A stretch of 64,000 nucleotides of DNA. Origin: Hydractinia symbiolongicarpus (Eukaryota > Cnidaria > Hydrozoa > Anthoathecata > Hydractiniidae). The stretch covers positions 1,922,001-1,986,000 of the forward strand of contig NC_079883.1 in the NCBI RefSeq assembly GCF_029227915.1, written 5' to 3'. Under the pieces are notes generated by a model, which did no database searches, was not told the DNA's origin, and saw nothing but the letters and a program-made list of their open reading frames with translations. Shown here in pieces: positions 23,481 to 36,204 of the stretch. The translations under genes and the position numbers were made by a program. Numbering within the stretch: position 1 is the stretch's first letter; the number at the start of each line of letters is the position of its first letter.

Positions 23481-26400
23481 GTATCAGTCCGTTTGAGTTA
23501 CAACGGCCACGTCACATATTCATACCAACATGTATTTAGCGCGATTTTCCTGATACTATTAGGTTGCATTGGTTTTAAAAGTGATACTACTGAACGTGGG
23601 ACCTAGTTGAACTGATCTTGGACTTTCACCTTAGAAATGTCATAAATGGAACAAATAGACACCGACAATTATGATTCTTTTTACTTTGGCATAAATGCTG
23701 AATCTCCGCAGTTACACTGGACGCTGTGTTAGCTCTTTATTTAAATATTTAGTTCGATAAGTCATTTTTCAGAGTGGGACCAATCGAAGCCGTTAGTGCG
23801 CGCCTAGGAAATAGAGACATTTTCTAAATCTACATTTCATTGACTTTCTAACGGCATCAGTCCGCTTGATTTACAACAGTTGCGTCACATATTTGTACCA
23901 ACATGTACTTAGCGGTATTTTTCCGATATTCCTAGGTTGCATTGGTTTTAGAAGTGGAACGATTGACTGTGGCACCTAACTGAACTGATTCTGGATTTTG
24001 ACGTTATAAATGTGAAAAATGAAAAAAATGGGCTCAAAGAATTAACATTCTACTCACTTTGGGATGACTGCTGGAACTCTGCAGTTACACTGTACGCTGT
24101 CTTTGCTCTTTATTTAAATATTTAGTTCGATAAGTCATTTTTCAGAGTGGAACCAATCGACGCCGTTAGTGCGCGCCTAGGAAATAGAGACATTTTCTAA
24201 ATCTACATTTCATTGACTTTTTAACGGTATCAGTCCGCTTGATTGGCAACGGTTGCGTCACATATTTGTACCAACATGTACTTAGCAATATTTTCCAGAT
24301 ATCGCTTGGCTGCATTGGTTTTACAAGTGGAACGATTGGCTGTGGGACCTAATTGAACTGATTATCGACTTTGACATTATAAATGTGATAAATGAAAAAA
24401 AATAGACTCAAAGAATTAACATTGATCTCACTTTGGTATGACTGCTGGAACTCCGCAGTCACATTGGGCGCTCTGTTAACTCTTTATTTAAATATTTAGA
24501 TCAATAAGTCACTTTTTACAGTGGTACCAATTGAAGCCGTAAGCGCGCGCTGAAGAAATAGAGACAGATTCTAAAACTAAGTTTCATTGACTTTCGAACT
24601 GTATCAGTCCGTTTGAGTTACAACGGCTGCATCACATATTAGTACCAACATGAATTTAGCGATATTTTTCTGATACTACTAGGTTGCATTGGTTTTAGAA
24701 GAGAAACAATTGACCGTGGGACCTAGTTGAACTGATTTTGGAAATTTACCTTATAAATGTGATAAATGGGACAATTCGACTCCAACAATTAACATTCTAC
24801 TTATTTTGGGATGATTTCTGGAACTCCGCAGTTACACTGGACGCTGTGTTAGCTCTTTATTTAAATATTTAGTTCGATAAGTCATTTTTCAGAGTGGGAC
24901 CAATCGAAGCCGTTAGTGCGCGCCTAGGAAATAGAGACATTTTCTAAATCTACATTTCATTGACTTTCTAACGGCATCAGTCCGCTTGATTTACAACAGT
25001 TGCGTCACATATTTGTACCAACATGTACTTAGCGGTATTTTTCCGATATTCCTAGGTTGCATTGGTTTTAGAAGTGGAACGATTGACTGTGGCACCTAAC
25101 TGAACTGATTCTGGATTTTGACGTTATAAATGTGAAAAATGAAAAAAATGGGCTCAAAGAATTAACATTCTACTCACTTTGGGATGACTGCTGGAACTCT
25201 GCAGTTACACTGTACGCTGTCTTTGCTCTTTATTTAAATATTTAGTTCGATAAGTCATTTTTCAGAGTGGAACCAATCGACGCCGTTAGTGCGCGCCTAG
25301 GAAATAGAGACATTTTCTAAATCTACATTTCATTGACTTTTTAACGGTATCAGTCCGCTTGATTGGCAACGGTTGCGTCACATATTTGTACCAACATGTA
25401 CTTAGCAATATTTTCCAGATATCGCTTGGCTGCATTGGTTTTACAAGTGGAACGATTGGCTGTGGGACCTAATTGAACTGATTATCGACTTTGACATTAT
25501 AAATGTGATAAATGAAAAAAAATAGACTCAAAGAATTAACATTGATCTCACTTTGGTATGACTGCTGGAACTCCGCAGTCACATTGGGCGCTCTGTTAAC
25601 TCTTTATTTAAATATTTAGATCAATAAGTCACTTTTTACAGTGGTACCAATTGAAGCCGTAAGCGCGCGCTGAAGAAATAGAGACAGTTTCTAAAACTAA
25701 GTTTCATTGACTTTCGAACTGTATCAGTCCGTTTGAGTTACAACGGCTGCATCACATATTAGTACCAACATGAATTTAGCGATATTTTTCTGATACTACT
25801 AGGTTGCATTGGTTTTAGAAGAGAAACAATTGACCGTGGGACCTAGTTGAACTGATTTTGGAAATTTACCTTATAAATGTGATAAATGGGACAATTCGAC
25901 TCCAACAATTAACATTCTACTTATTTTGGGATGATTTCTGGAACTCCGCAGTAACAAGAGACGTTGTGTTAGCTCTTCATTTAAAGATTTAGATCAATAA
26001 GTCAGTTTTTACAGTGGGACCAATCAAAACCTTTAGCGTACGCTGAGGAAATAGAGACAGTTTCTAAAAATACATTTCATTGACTTTCGAACGGTATCAG
26101 TCCGTTTGAGTTACAACGGCTCCGTCACATATTCATACCAACATGTATTTAGCGAGATTTTCCTGATACTACTAGGTTGCATTGGTTTTAAAAGTGAAAC
26201 TATTAAACGTGGGACCTAGTTGAACTCATCTTGGACTTTCACATTAGAAATGTCATAAATGGAACAAATAGACACCAACAATTATGATTCTTCTTACTTT
26301 GGCATAAATGCTGAAACTCCGCAGTTGCACTGGACGCTGTGTTAGCTCTTTATTTAAATATTTAGTTCGATAAGTCATTTTTCAGAGTGGGACCAATCGA

Positions 26401-28703
26401 AGCCGTTAGTGCGCGCCTAGGAAATAGAGACATTTTGTAAAACTAAATTTCATTGACTTTTGAATGGTATCAGTGCGTTTGAGTTACAACAGTTGTGTCA
26501 CATATTCGTACCAACATGTACTTAGCGGTATTTTTCCGATATTCCTAGGTTGCATTGGTTTTAGAAGTGGAACGATTGACTGTGGCATATAATTGAACTG
26601 ATTCTGGACTTTGACGTTATAAATGTGAAAAATGAGAAAAATGGGCTCAAAGAATTAACATTCTACTTACTTTGGGATGACTGCTGGAACTCCGCAGTTA
26701 CACTGGACGCTGTCTTTGCTCTTTATTTAAACATTTAGTTCGATAAGTCATTTTTCAGAGTGGGACCAATCGAAGCCGTTAGTGCGCGCCTAGGAAATAG
26801 AGACATTTTCTAAATCTACATTTCATTGACTTTCTAACGGTATCAGTCCGCTTGATTTACAACGGTTGCGTCACATATTTGTACCAACATGTACTTAGCA
26901 AAATTTTCCAGATATCGCTTGGCTGCATTGGTTTTACAAGTGGAACGATTAACTGTGGGACCTAATTGAACTGATTTTCGACTTTGACATTATAAATGTG
27001 ATAAATGAAAAAAAATAGACTCAAAGAATTAACATTGATCTCGCTTTGGTATGACTTGTGGAACTCCGCAGTCACATTGGGCGCTCTGTTAGCTCTTTAT
27101 TTAAATATTTAGATCAATAAGTCACTTTTTACAGTGGTACCAATTGAAGCCGTAAGCGCGCGCTGAAGAAATAGAGACAGTTTCTAAAACTAAGTTTCAT
27201 TGACTTTTGAACGGTATCAGTCCGTTTGAGTTACAACGGCTGCATCACATATTAGTACCAACATGTATTTAGCGATATTTTTCTGATACTACTAGGTTGC
27301 ATTTGTTTTAGAAGTGAAACAATTGACTGTGGGACCTAGTTGAACTGATTTTGGAAATTTACCTTATAAATGTGATAAATGGGACAATTCGACTCCAACA
27401 ATTAACATTCTACTTATTTTGGGATGATTTCTGGAACTCAGCAGTAACAATGGACGTTGTGTTAGCTCTTTATTTAAAGATTTAGATCAATAAGTCAGTT
27501 TTTACAGTGGGACCAATCAAAGCCGTTAGCGTACGCCGAGGAAATAGAGACAGTTTCTAAAAATACATTTCATTGACTTTCGAACGGTATCAGTCCGTTT
27601 GAGTTACAACGACCCCGTCACATATTCATACCAACATGTATTTAGCGAGATTTTCCTGATACTACTAGGTTGCATTGGTTTTAAAAGTGAAACTATTGAA
27701 CGTGGGACCTAGTTGAACTGATCTTGGACTTTCACCTTAGAAATGTCATAAATGGAAGAAATAGACACCAACAATTATGATTCTTCTTACTTTGGCATAA
27801 ATGCTGAAACTCTGCAGTTACACTGGACGCTGTGTTAGCTCTTTATTTAAATATTTAGTTCGATAAGTCATTTTTCAGTGGGACCAATCAAAGCCGTTAG
27901 TGCGCGCCTAGGAAATAGAGACATTTTGTAAAACTAAATTTCATTGACTTTTGAACGGTATCAGTCCGTTTGAGTTACAACAGTTGTGTCACATATTCGT
28001 ACCAACATGTACTTAGCGGTATTTTTCCGATATTCCTAGGTTGCATTGGTTTTCTAAGTGGAACGATTGACTGTGGCACCTAATTGAACTGATTCTGGAC
28101 TTTGACGTTATAAATGTGAAAAATAAAAAAAATGGGCTCAAAGAATTAACATTGATCTCACTTTGGTATGATTGCTGGAACTCCGCAGTCACATTGGGCG
28201 TTCTGTTAGCTCTTTATTTAAATATTTAGATCAATAAGTCACTTTTTACAGTGGTACTAATCAAAGCCGTAAGCGCACGCTGAAGAAAGAGAGACAGTTT
28301 CTAAAACTAAGTTTCATTGACTTTCGAACGGTATCAGTCCGTGTGAGTTACAACGGCTGCATCACATATTAGTACCAACATGTATTTAGCGTTATTTTTC
28401 TGATACTACTAGGTTGCATTGGTTTTAGAAGTGAAACAATTGACCGTGGGACCTAATTGAACTGAATTTGGAAATTTACCTTATAAATGTGATAAATGGG
28501 ACAATTTGACTCCAACAATTAACATTCTACTTACTTTGGGATGATTTCTGGAACTCCGCAGTAACAATGGACGCTGTGTTAGGTCTTTATTTAAATATTT
28601 AGATCAATAAGTCAGTTTCTACAGTGGGACAAATCAAAGCCGTTAGCGTACGCCGAGAAAATAGAGACAGTTTCTAAAACAACATTTCATTGACTTTCGA
28701 ACG
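23481..28703 (+). repeat. Four-monomer higher-order repeat P-Q-R-S (1,493 bp)
   Basis: Type P (CACATATTCATACC core): 23481, 26094, 27587 and again 28704. Type Q (TTAGCGGTATTTTTCCG): 23854, 24974, 26467, 27958. Type R (GCTTGGCTGCATTGG): 24227, 25347, 26840. Type S (GGCTGCATCACATATTAG): 24601, 25721, 27214, 28331. The order is PQRS, QRS, PQRS, PQS, P. In the third full round the R unit is missing, but the tail of the Q monomer at 27958 is R-like (GATCTCACTTTGGTATG). This is what an in-register-minus-one unequal exchange would leave. Confidence 0.87.
23704..25943 (+). repeat. Near-perfect tandem duplication of three monomers (1,120 bp)
   Basis: Copy 1 is 23704-24823 and copy 2 is 24824-25943. 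The offset is exactly 1,120 bp throughout with no indel seen. I noticed a single base difference (GACAGATTC near 24565 against GACAGTTTC). Both copies begin at the shared CTCCGCAGT. It is the youngest-looking event in the forward blocks. Confidence 0.93.
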
Positions 28704-29514
28704 GTATCAGTCCGTTTGAGTTACAACGGCCACGTCAAGTATTCATACCAACATGTATTTAGCGATATTTTCCTGATACTACTAGGTTGCATTGGTTTTA
28801 AAAGTGAAACTATTGAAAGTGGTACCTAGTTGAACTGATCTTGGACTTTCACCTTAGAAATGTCATAAATGAAAAAAATGGGCTCAAAGAATTAACATTC
28901 TACTTATTTTGGGATGACTGCTGGAACTCTGCAGTTACACTGGGCGCTCTGTTAGCTCTTTATTTAAATATTTAGATCAATAAGTCATTTTTTACAGTGG
29001 TACAAATCGAAACCGTCAGCGCGCGCTGAAGAAATAGAGACAGTTTCTGAAACTAATTTTCATTGACTTTCGAACGGTATCAGTCCGTTTGAGTTACGAC
29101 GGCTGCATCACATATTAGTAACAACATGTTTTTAGCAAGATTTTGCCGATATTACTAGGTTGCATTGGTTTTAAAGTGAAACAATTGAACGCGGTACCTA
29201 GTTGAAATGATTTTGGACTTTTACCTTATAAATGTGATAAATGGTACAACTATACACCAATAATTAAGTATCTTCTTACTTTGGCATGAATGCTGAAACT
29301 CCGCAGTTACACTGGACGCTGTTTTAGATCTTTATTTAAATATTTAGTTCGATAAGTCATTTTTCAGAGTGGGACCAATCGAAGCCTTTGTGCGCGCCTA
29401 GGAAATAGAGACATTTTCTAAAACTACATTTCATTGACTTTCGAACGGTGTCAGTCCGTTTAAGTCACAACGGCTGTGTCACATATTCATACTAACATAT
29501 GTTTAGCAATATTT

Positions 29515-29600
29515 TTCAGATATTGCTAGGTTACATTGGTTAATCGTTTCTCTATTGAAAGCAAAACCTAATAATATAATACGGTCAATCGTTTCATTGT
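29515..29600. other. Convergent inversion junction with a short partial duplication
   Basis: Forward satellite runs to ..GCTAGGTTACATTGGTT (about 29541) and then flips to reverse satellite starting AATCGTTTCTC. After about 40 bp of reverse sequence ending ACCTAATAATATA, the reverse monomer restarts at ACGGTCAATCGTTTC, giving two consecutive partial copies of the same monomer segment. The arms around the flip (ATATTGCTAGGTT and AACCTAATAATAT) are nearly complementary, so the site can fold back. Confidence 0.85.
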
Positions 29601-32600
29601 TTAAAGCGATGCAACCTAGTAATATCGGGAGAATATCCCCAAATTTATGTTGGTACGAGTATGTGACACAACCGCTGTAACTCAAACGGACTGATTCCGT
29701 TAAAAATTCAATAAAATTTAGTTTTTGAAACTCTCTCTATTTCTTCAGCGTGCGCTAATGGCTACGATTACTCCCGCAGTAAGAATGACTCATTTATTAA
29801 AACTTGCAAATAAAGAGCTAACACAGCGTCCAGTCTAACTGCAGAGTTCCAGCATTCATGCCAAAGTAAGAAGAAAGTTAATTCTTGGAGTTTAATTTTC
29901 TCACTTATCACATTTATAAGGTCAGAGTGCAAGATCTGCTCAATTAGTTCTCACGGTCAATCGTTTTATTGTTAAAAGCGATGCAACCTAGTATTATCGG
30001 GAGAATATCGCTGAATACATGTTGGTACGAATATGTGACGCAACCGTTGTAACTCAATCGCACTGATCCCGTTAGAAAGTCAATGAAATGTAGTTTTAGA
30101 AACTGTCTCTAATTCTTCAGTGCGTGCTAATGGCTAGGATTAGTCCCGCAGTAAGAAATGGCTTATTGATATAAGTTTGTAAGTAAAGACATAACACAGC
30201 GTCCAGTATAACTGCAGAGTTCCAGCATTCATGCCAAAGTAAGAAGAATGTTAATTCTTAGAGTCCAATTGTCTCATTTACAACATTTATAAGGTCAAAG
30301 TCCAAAGTCAGTTCAATTAGGTCCCACCGTCAACCGTTTCACTGTTAAAAGCAATTCAACCTAGCAATATCGGAAAATTATCGCTAAATCTATGTTGGTA
30401 CGAATATGTGACGCAACCGTTGTAACTCAATCGCACTGATACCGTTAAAAAGTAAGTGAAATGCAGTTTTGGAAACTGTCCCTATTTCTTAAGCGGGAGC
30501 CAATGGCTAGGATTAGTCCCGCGGTAAAAAATGCCTTATTGATATAAATTTGTAAATAAAGACATAACACAGCGCGCAGTGTAACTACTGAGTTCCAGAA
30601 ATCAAGCCAAAGTAAGAAGAATGAAAATTCTTGGAGTTCAATTTTCTCACTTATCACATTTATAAGGTCAAAGTGCAAAATCAGCTCAATTAGGTCTCAC
30701 GGCCAATCTTTTCATTGTTAAAAGTGATGCAACCTAGTATTATCGGGAGAATATCGCTGAATACATGTTGGTACGAATATGTGACGCAACCGTTGTAACT
30801 CAAACGGACTCAAGCCGTTAGAAAGTCAATGAAATGCAGTTTTTGGAACTGCCTCTAATTCTTCAGTGCGTGCTAATGGCTAGGATTAGTCCCGCAGTAA
30901 AAGATGGTTTATTGATATAAGTTTGTAAGTAAAGACACAACACAGCGTCCAGTATAACTGCAGAGTTCCAGCATTCATGCCAAAGTAAGAAGAATGTTAA
31001 TTCTTAGAGTCCAATTGTCTCATTTACAACATTTATAAGGTCAAAGTCCAAAGTCAGTTGAATTAGGTTCCACGGTCAACCGTTTCACTGTTAAAAGCAA
31101 TTCAACCTAGCAATATCGGAAAATTATCGCTAAATCTATGTTGGTACGAATATGTGACGCAACTGTTGTAACTCAATCGCACTGATACCGTTAGAAAGTC
31201 AGTGAAATGCAGTTTTGGAAACTGTCCCTATTTCTTAAGCGGGAGCCAATGGCTAGGATTAGTCCCGCAGTAAAATATGACTCATTGATTTAAATTTTTA
31301 AATGAAGAGCTAACACAGCGTCCAGTCTAACTGCAGAGTTCCAGCATTTATGCCAAAGTAAGAAGAATGTTAATTCTTGGAGTTCAATTTTCTCACTTAT
31401 CACATTTATAAGGTCAGAGTGCAAGATCTGCTCAATTAGTTCTCACGGTCGATCGTTTCATTGTTAAAAGCGATGCAACCTAGTATTTTCGGGAGAATAT
31501 CGCTGAATACATGTTGGTACGAATATGTGACGCAACCGTTGTAACTCAAACGGACTCAAGCCGTTAGAAAGTCAATGAAATGCAGTTTTTGGAACTGCCT
31601 CTAATTCTTCAGTGCGTGCTAATGGCTAGGATTAGTCCCGCAGTAAAAGATGGTTTATTGATATAAGTTTGTAAGTAAAGACACAACACAGCGTCCAGTA
31701 TAACTGCAGAGTTCCAGCATTCATGCCAAAGTAAGAAGAATGTTAATTCTTAGAGTCCAATTGTCTCATTTACAACATTTATAAGGTCAAAGTCCAAAGT
31801 CAGTTGAATTAGGTCCCACGGTCAACCGTTTCACTGTTAAAAGCAATTCAACCTAGCAATATCGGAAAATTATCGCTAAATCTATGTTGGTACGAATATG
31901 TGACGCAACTGTTGTAACTCAATCGCACTGATACCGTTAGAAAGTCAGTGAAATGCAGTTTTGGAAACTGTCCCTATTTCTTAAGCGGGAGCCAATGGCT
32001 AGGATTAGTCCCGCAGTAAAATATGACTCATTGATTTAAATTTTTAAATAAAGAGCTAACACAGCGTCCAGTCTAACTGCAGAGTTCCAGCATTCATGCC
32101 AAAGTAAGAAGAATGTTAATTCTTGGAGTTCAATTTTCTCACTTATCACATTTATAAGGTCAGAGTGCAAGATCTGCTCAATTAGTTCTCACGGTCGATC
32201 GTTTCATTGTTAAAAGCGATGCAACCTAGTATTTTCGGGAGAATATCGCTGAATACATGTTGGTACGAATATGTGACGCAACCGTTGTAACTCAATCGCA
32301 CTCATGCCGTTAGAAAGTCAATGAAATGTAGTTTTAGAAACTGTCTCTAATTCTTCAGTGCGTGCTAATGGCTAGGATTAGTCCTGCAGTAAAAAATGGC
32401 TTATTGATATAAGTTTGCAAGTAAAGACATAACACAGCGTCCAGTATAACTACAGAGTTCCAGCATTCATGCGAAAGTAAGAAGAATTTTAATTCTTAGA
32501 GTCCAATTGTCTCATTTACAACATTTATAAGGTCAAAGTCCAAAGTCAGTTCAATTAGGTCCCACGGTCAACCGTTTCACTGTTAAAAGCAATTCAACCT

Positions 32601-33777
32601 AGCAATATCGGAAAATTATCGCTAAATCTATGTTGGTACGAATATGTGACGCAACCGTTGTAACTCAATCGCACTGATACCGTTAGAAAGTAAGTGAAAT
32701 GCAGTTTTGGAAACTGTCCCTATTTCTTAAGCGGGAGCCAATGGCTAGGATTAGTCCCGCGGTAAAAAATGCCTTATTGATATAAATTTGTAAATAAAGA
32801 CATAACACAGCGCGCAGTGTAACTACTGAGTTCCAGAAATCAAGCCAAAGTAAGAAGAATGAAAATTCTTGGAGTTCAATTTTCTCACTTATCACATTTA
32901 TAAGGTCAAAGTGCAAGATCTGCTCAATTAGTTCTCACGGTCAATCGTTTCATTGTTAAAAGCGATGCAACCTAGTATTATCGAGAGAATATCGCTAAAT
33001 CTATGTTGTTACGAAAATGTGACGCAACCGTTGTAACTCAAACGGTCTGATACCGTTAGAAAGTCAATAAAATGAAGTTTTGGAAACTGTCTCTAATTCT
33101 TCAGTGCGTGCTAATGGCTAGGATTAGTCCTGCAGTAAAAAATGGCTTATTGATATAAGTTTGCAAGTAAAGACATAACACAGCGTCCAGTATAACTACA
33201 GAGTTCCAGCATTCATGCGAAAGTAAGAAGAATTTTAATTCTTAGAGTCCAATTGTCTCATTTACAACATTTATAAGGTCAAAGTCCAAAGTCAGTTCAA
33301 TTAGGTCCACGGTCAACCGTTTCACTGTTAAAAGCAATTCAACCTAGCAATATCGGAAAATTATCGCTAAATCTATGTTGGTACGAATATGTGACGCAAC
33401 CGTTGTAACTCAATCGCACTGATACCGTTAGAAAGTAAGTGAAATGCAGTTTTGGAAACTGTCCCTATTTCTTAAGCGGGAGCCAATGGCTAGGATTAGT
33501 CCCGCGGTAAAAAATGCCTTATTGATATAAATTTGTAAATAAAGACATAACACAGCGCGCAGTGTAACTACTGAGTTCCAGAAATCATGCCGAAGTAAGA
33601 AGAATAAAAATTCTTGGAGTTCAATTTTCTCACTTATCAGATTTATAAGGTCAAAGTGCAAGATCTGCTCAATTAGTTCTTACGGTCAATCGTTTCACTG
33701 TTAAAAGCGATGCAACCTAGTATTATCGGGAGAATATCGCTGAATACATGTTGGTACGAATATGTGACGCAACCGTT
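29600..33777 (-). repeat. Block IV sub-block a, with dimeric duplications
   Basis: Anchors and class: 29677 B, 30049 A, 30422 A, 30795 B, 31168 A, 31541 B, 31914 A, 32287 A, 32660 A, 33033 B, 33405 A. Two tandem two-monomer duplications are visible. One is 30781-31526 with 31527-32272 (746 bp; shared AAACGGACTCAAGCC, AAGATGGTTTATTG, ACACAACACAG). The other is about 32287-33032 with 33033-33777 (745-746 bp; shared GTCCTGCAGTAAAAAATGG and CATGCGAAAGTAAG). Confidence 0.88.
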
Positions 33778-34120
33778 GTAACTCAAACGGACCCATGCCG
33801 TTAGAAAATCAATGAAATGTAGTTTTTGGAACTGCCTCTATTACTTCAGCGTCACTAATGGCTACGATTAGTCCCGCAGTAAGATTGACTCATTGATTTA
33901 AATTTTTAAATGAAGAGCTAACACAGCGTCCAGTCTAACTGCAGTGTTCCAGCATTCATGCCAAAGTAAGAAGAATGTTAATTCTTGGAGTTGAATTTTC
34001 TCACTTATCACATTTATAAGGCGAATGTGCAAAATCAGTTCAATTAGGTCCCACGGTCAATCATTTCGCTGTTAAAAGCAAAACCTAGTAATATAGGAAA
34101 AACATCGCTTAGTACATGTT

Positions 34121-35064
34121 CTTCTCCTTCTTCATAATTTATTTAGCGTCGGAGAAATAAATATGTGCATACGGCTTCCTGATATAAAAAAATAAATAAA
34201 TACATATTTATAAATATACAGGAAACTAATCAAATCCGACAAAAATTTGTTTACAGTTTTATGAAAAATGTATAAAAATTATGAAAAATTATTAAAATAG
34301 ACCGAGTGACTGAAATCATACTCCTTTAGTTTCGTTTTAAATTTTTAAGGCTGTTACAACTTTTCAAAACGGAAGGTAAAATATTCCAAATTTTAGGCCC
34401 CAATAAGAAAAAACATTTTTCCCCAAAATTTTTAGTATTAAAGTTCAATGTTTTAAGATTATTTACATATTGACTTCGTACTGGTCTGTTTGTTTCGCTG
34501 CGTTGAAAGATGTCTAACATAAATGGCGGATTTAAATTATTAAGAGATTTAAAAATCTCTATACATAGATTTCTTATTCGCATAATTTTCATGTAGTTAC
34601 TTTTGTTCTTGCTAGAAATGTACTTTTCTTTTCTCTCTGAATATCCGCTATCTACAAATTTTAGGGCTCGCTTATGGAGTTTTTCGACCCTAGAAAGTGA
34701 TTATGAAGATGGGAAATTCCAAATAAGTGGACAGTAGTTAAAGTTTGAATACACAAAACGTTCTGCTAAGGCACTCTTAGCTTTAAAAGGAAGTATGCTT
34801 TTAAATATATACAAAGCATTTAGTTGCGCAGATGCTTTCTTGCAAACCTCATTTAAGTGCTGATCAAATCTAAGGTTATTGTCAATTTTAACTCCTAACA
34901 GTTTGACTGTGTCTTGCGAATATATGTTTTATCTCCGATTCTTATCAGTTTACTACTTGTGTTTTCTATCCTATCTTTGCTGATGATATTGCATTGAAAA
35001 TTGTCAGGGTTAGCAATCATTTTATTTTCATGCAGCCATGCTAATACCTGCTCAGACTCACCTT
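34121..35064 (-). mobile_element. 5'-truncated non-LTR retrotransposon fragment, copy 1
   Basis: A 944-bp insertion in a reverse monomer, at the CATGTTGGTAC part of the unit. On the minus strand it ends with AATAAA, then TTATG and a GAA-rich tail, without a long poly(A). CATGTT stands at both edges (34115-34120 and 35065-35070), a possible short target duplication, though the satellite itself carries CATGTTGG there. Only the C-terminal part of the reverse transcriptase and the 3' UTR remain. Confidence 0.88.
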
Positions 35065-35066
35065 CA
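34326..35066 (-). pseudogene. Reverse transcriptase C-terminal fragment, broken copy 1
   Basis: Homologous to 36410-37150 but with extra lesions. A TAA at 34701-34703 replaces a Lys codon in the SSKSLSR region, and one T is missing from the run at 34927-34930 (frameshift). An I-to-N change follows near 34990. The piece after the TAA still reads as the C-terminal region with GPKIWN. It has no catalytic domain. The lesions are absent in copy 2, so they probably arose after the duplication, or else copy 2 was made from a cleaner relative. Confidence 0.88.
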
Positions 35067-35103
35067 TGTTGGTATCAATCTTCACAATCATGTTGGTATC
35101 AAT
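35065..35103. repeat. 24-bp tandem duplication at the 5' flank of element copy 1
   Basis: CATGTTGGTATCAAT occurs at 35065-35079 and again at 35089-35103, separated by CTTCACAAT. It resembles the satellite segment next to the insertion point (CATGTTGGTACGAAT). It may come from the insertion process (extended target duplication plus slippage). The same arrangement is in copy 2. Confidence 0.7.
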
Positions 35104-36204
35104 TGGTGACGCAACCGTTGTAACTCAAACGGACTGACACCGTTAGAAAGTCAATGAAATGTAGTTTTAGAAACTGTCTCAAATTCTTCAGTGCGCGCTA
35201 ATGGCTAGGATTAATCCCGCCGTAAAAAATGGCTTACTGATATCAGTTTGTAAGTAAAGACATAACACAGCGCGCAGTGTAACTACGGACTTCCAACAGT
35301 CACGCCAAAGTAAGACGAATGATAATGCTTGGAGTCCAATTATCTCCTTAATCACATTTATAAGGTCAAACTCCAAAATCAATTCAATGTGATCCCACTG
35401 TCATTCGCTTCATTGTTAAAGGCGATGCAACCTAGTAATATCGGGAGAATATCGCTAAACACGTGTTGGTACGATTATGTGACGCTCCCGTTGTAAGTCA
35501 AACGGACTGATACCGTTAGAAAGTCTATGAAATGTAGTTTTTGAAACTGTCTCTATTTCTTCAGCGTGCGCTAACGGCTAGGATTAGTCCCACAGAAAGA
35601 ATGACTCATTGATCAAAGCTTGTAAATAAAGAGCTAGCACAGGGTCCAGTGCAACTGTGAAGTTCCGGCAATCATGCCAAAGTAAGAAGAATGTTAATTC
35701 GTGGAATCCAATTGCCTCATTTACCACATTTATAACGTCAAAGTCCAAAGTCAGTTCACTTAGGTCCCACGGTCAATCGTTTCTCTATTAAAAGCAAAAC
35801 CTAATAATATAACAAAAACATCGCTTAATACATGTTGGTACGAATATGTGACGCAACCGTTGTAACTCAAACGGACCCATGCCGTTAGAAAATCAATGAA
35901 ATGTAGTTTTTGGAACTGCCTCTATTACTTCAGCGTCACTAATGGCTATGATTAGTCCCGCAGTAAGATTGACTCATTGATTTAAATTTTTAAATGAAGA
36001 GCTAACACAGCGTCCAGTCTAACTGCAGAGTTCCAGCATTCATGCCAAAGTAAGAAGAATGTTAATTCTTGGAGTTCAATTTTCTCACTTATCACATTTA
36101 TAAGGCGAATGTGCAAAATCAGTTTAATTAGGTCCCACGGTCAATCATTTCGCTGTTAAAAGCAAAACCTAGTAATATAGGAAAAACATCGCTTAGTACA
36201 TGTT

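Larger units (their letters stand above)
22139..29541 (+). repeat. Satellite array block III, forward, ~373-bp monomer
   Basis: Monomer starts: 22361, 22733, 23106, 23481, 23854, 24227, 24601, 24974, 25347, 25721, 26094, 26467, 26840, 27214, 27587, 27958, 28331, 28704, 29077 and 29448. Spacing is 371-375 bp. A partial monomer (22139-22360) precedes the first start and the last unit is broken at the inversion point 29541. Monomers fall into types that recur in fixed order. Frames are broken and no gene is seen. Confidence 0.96.
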
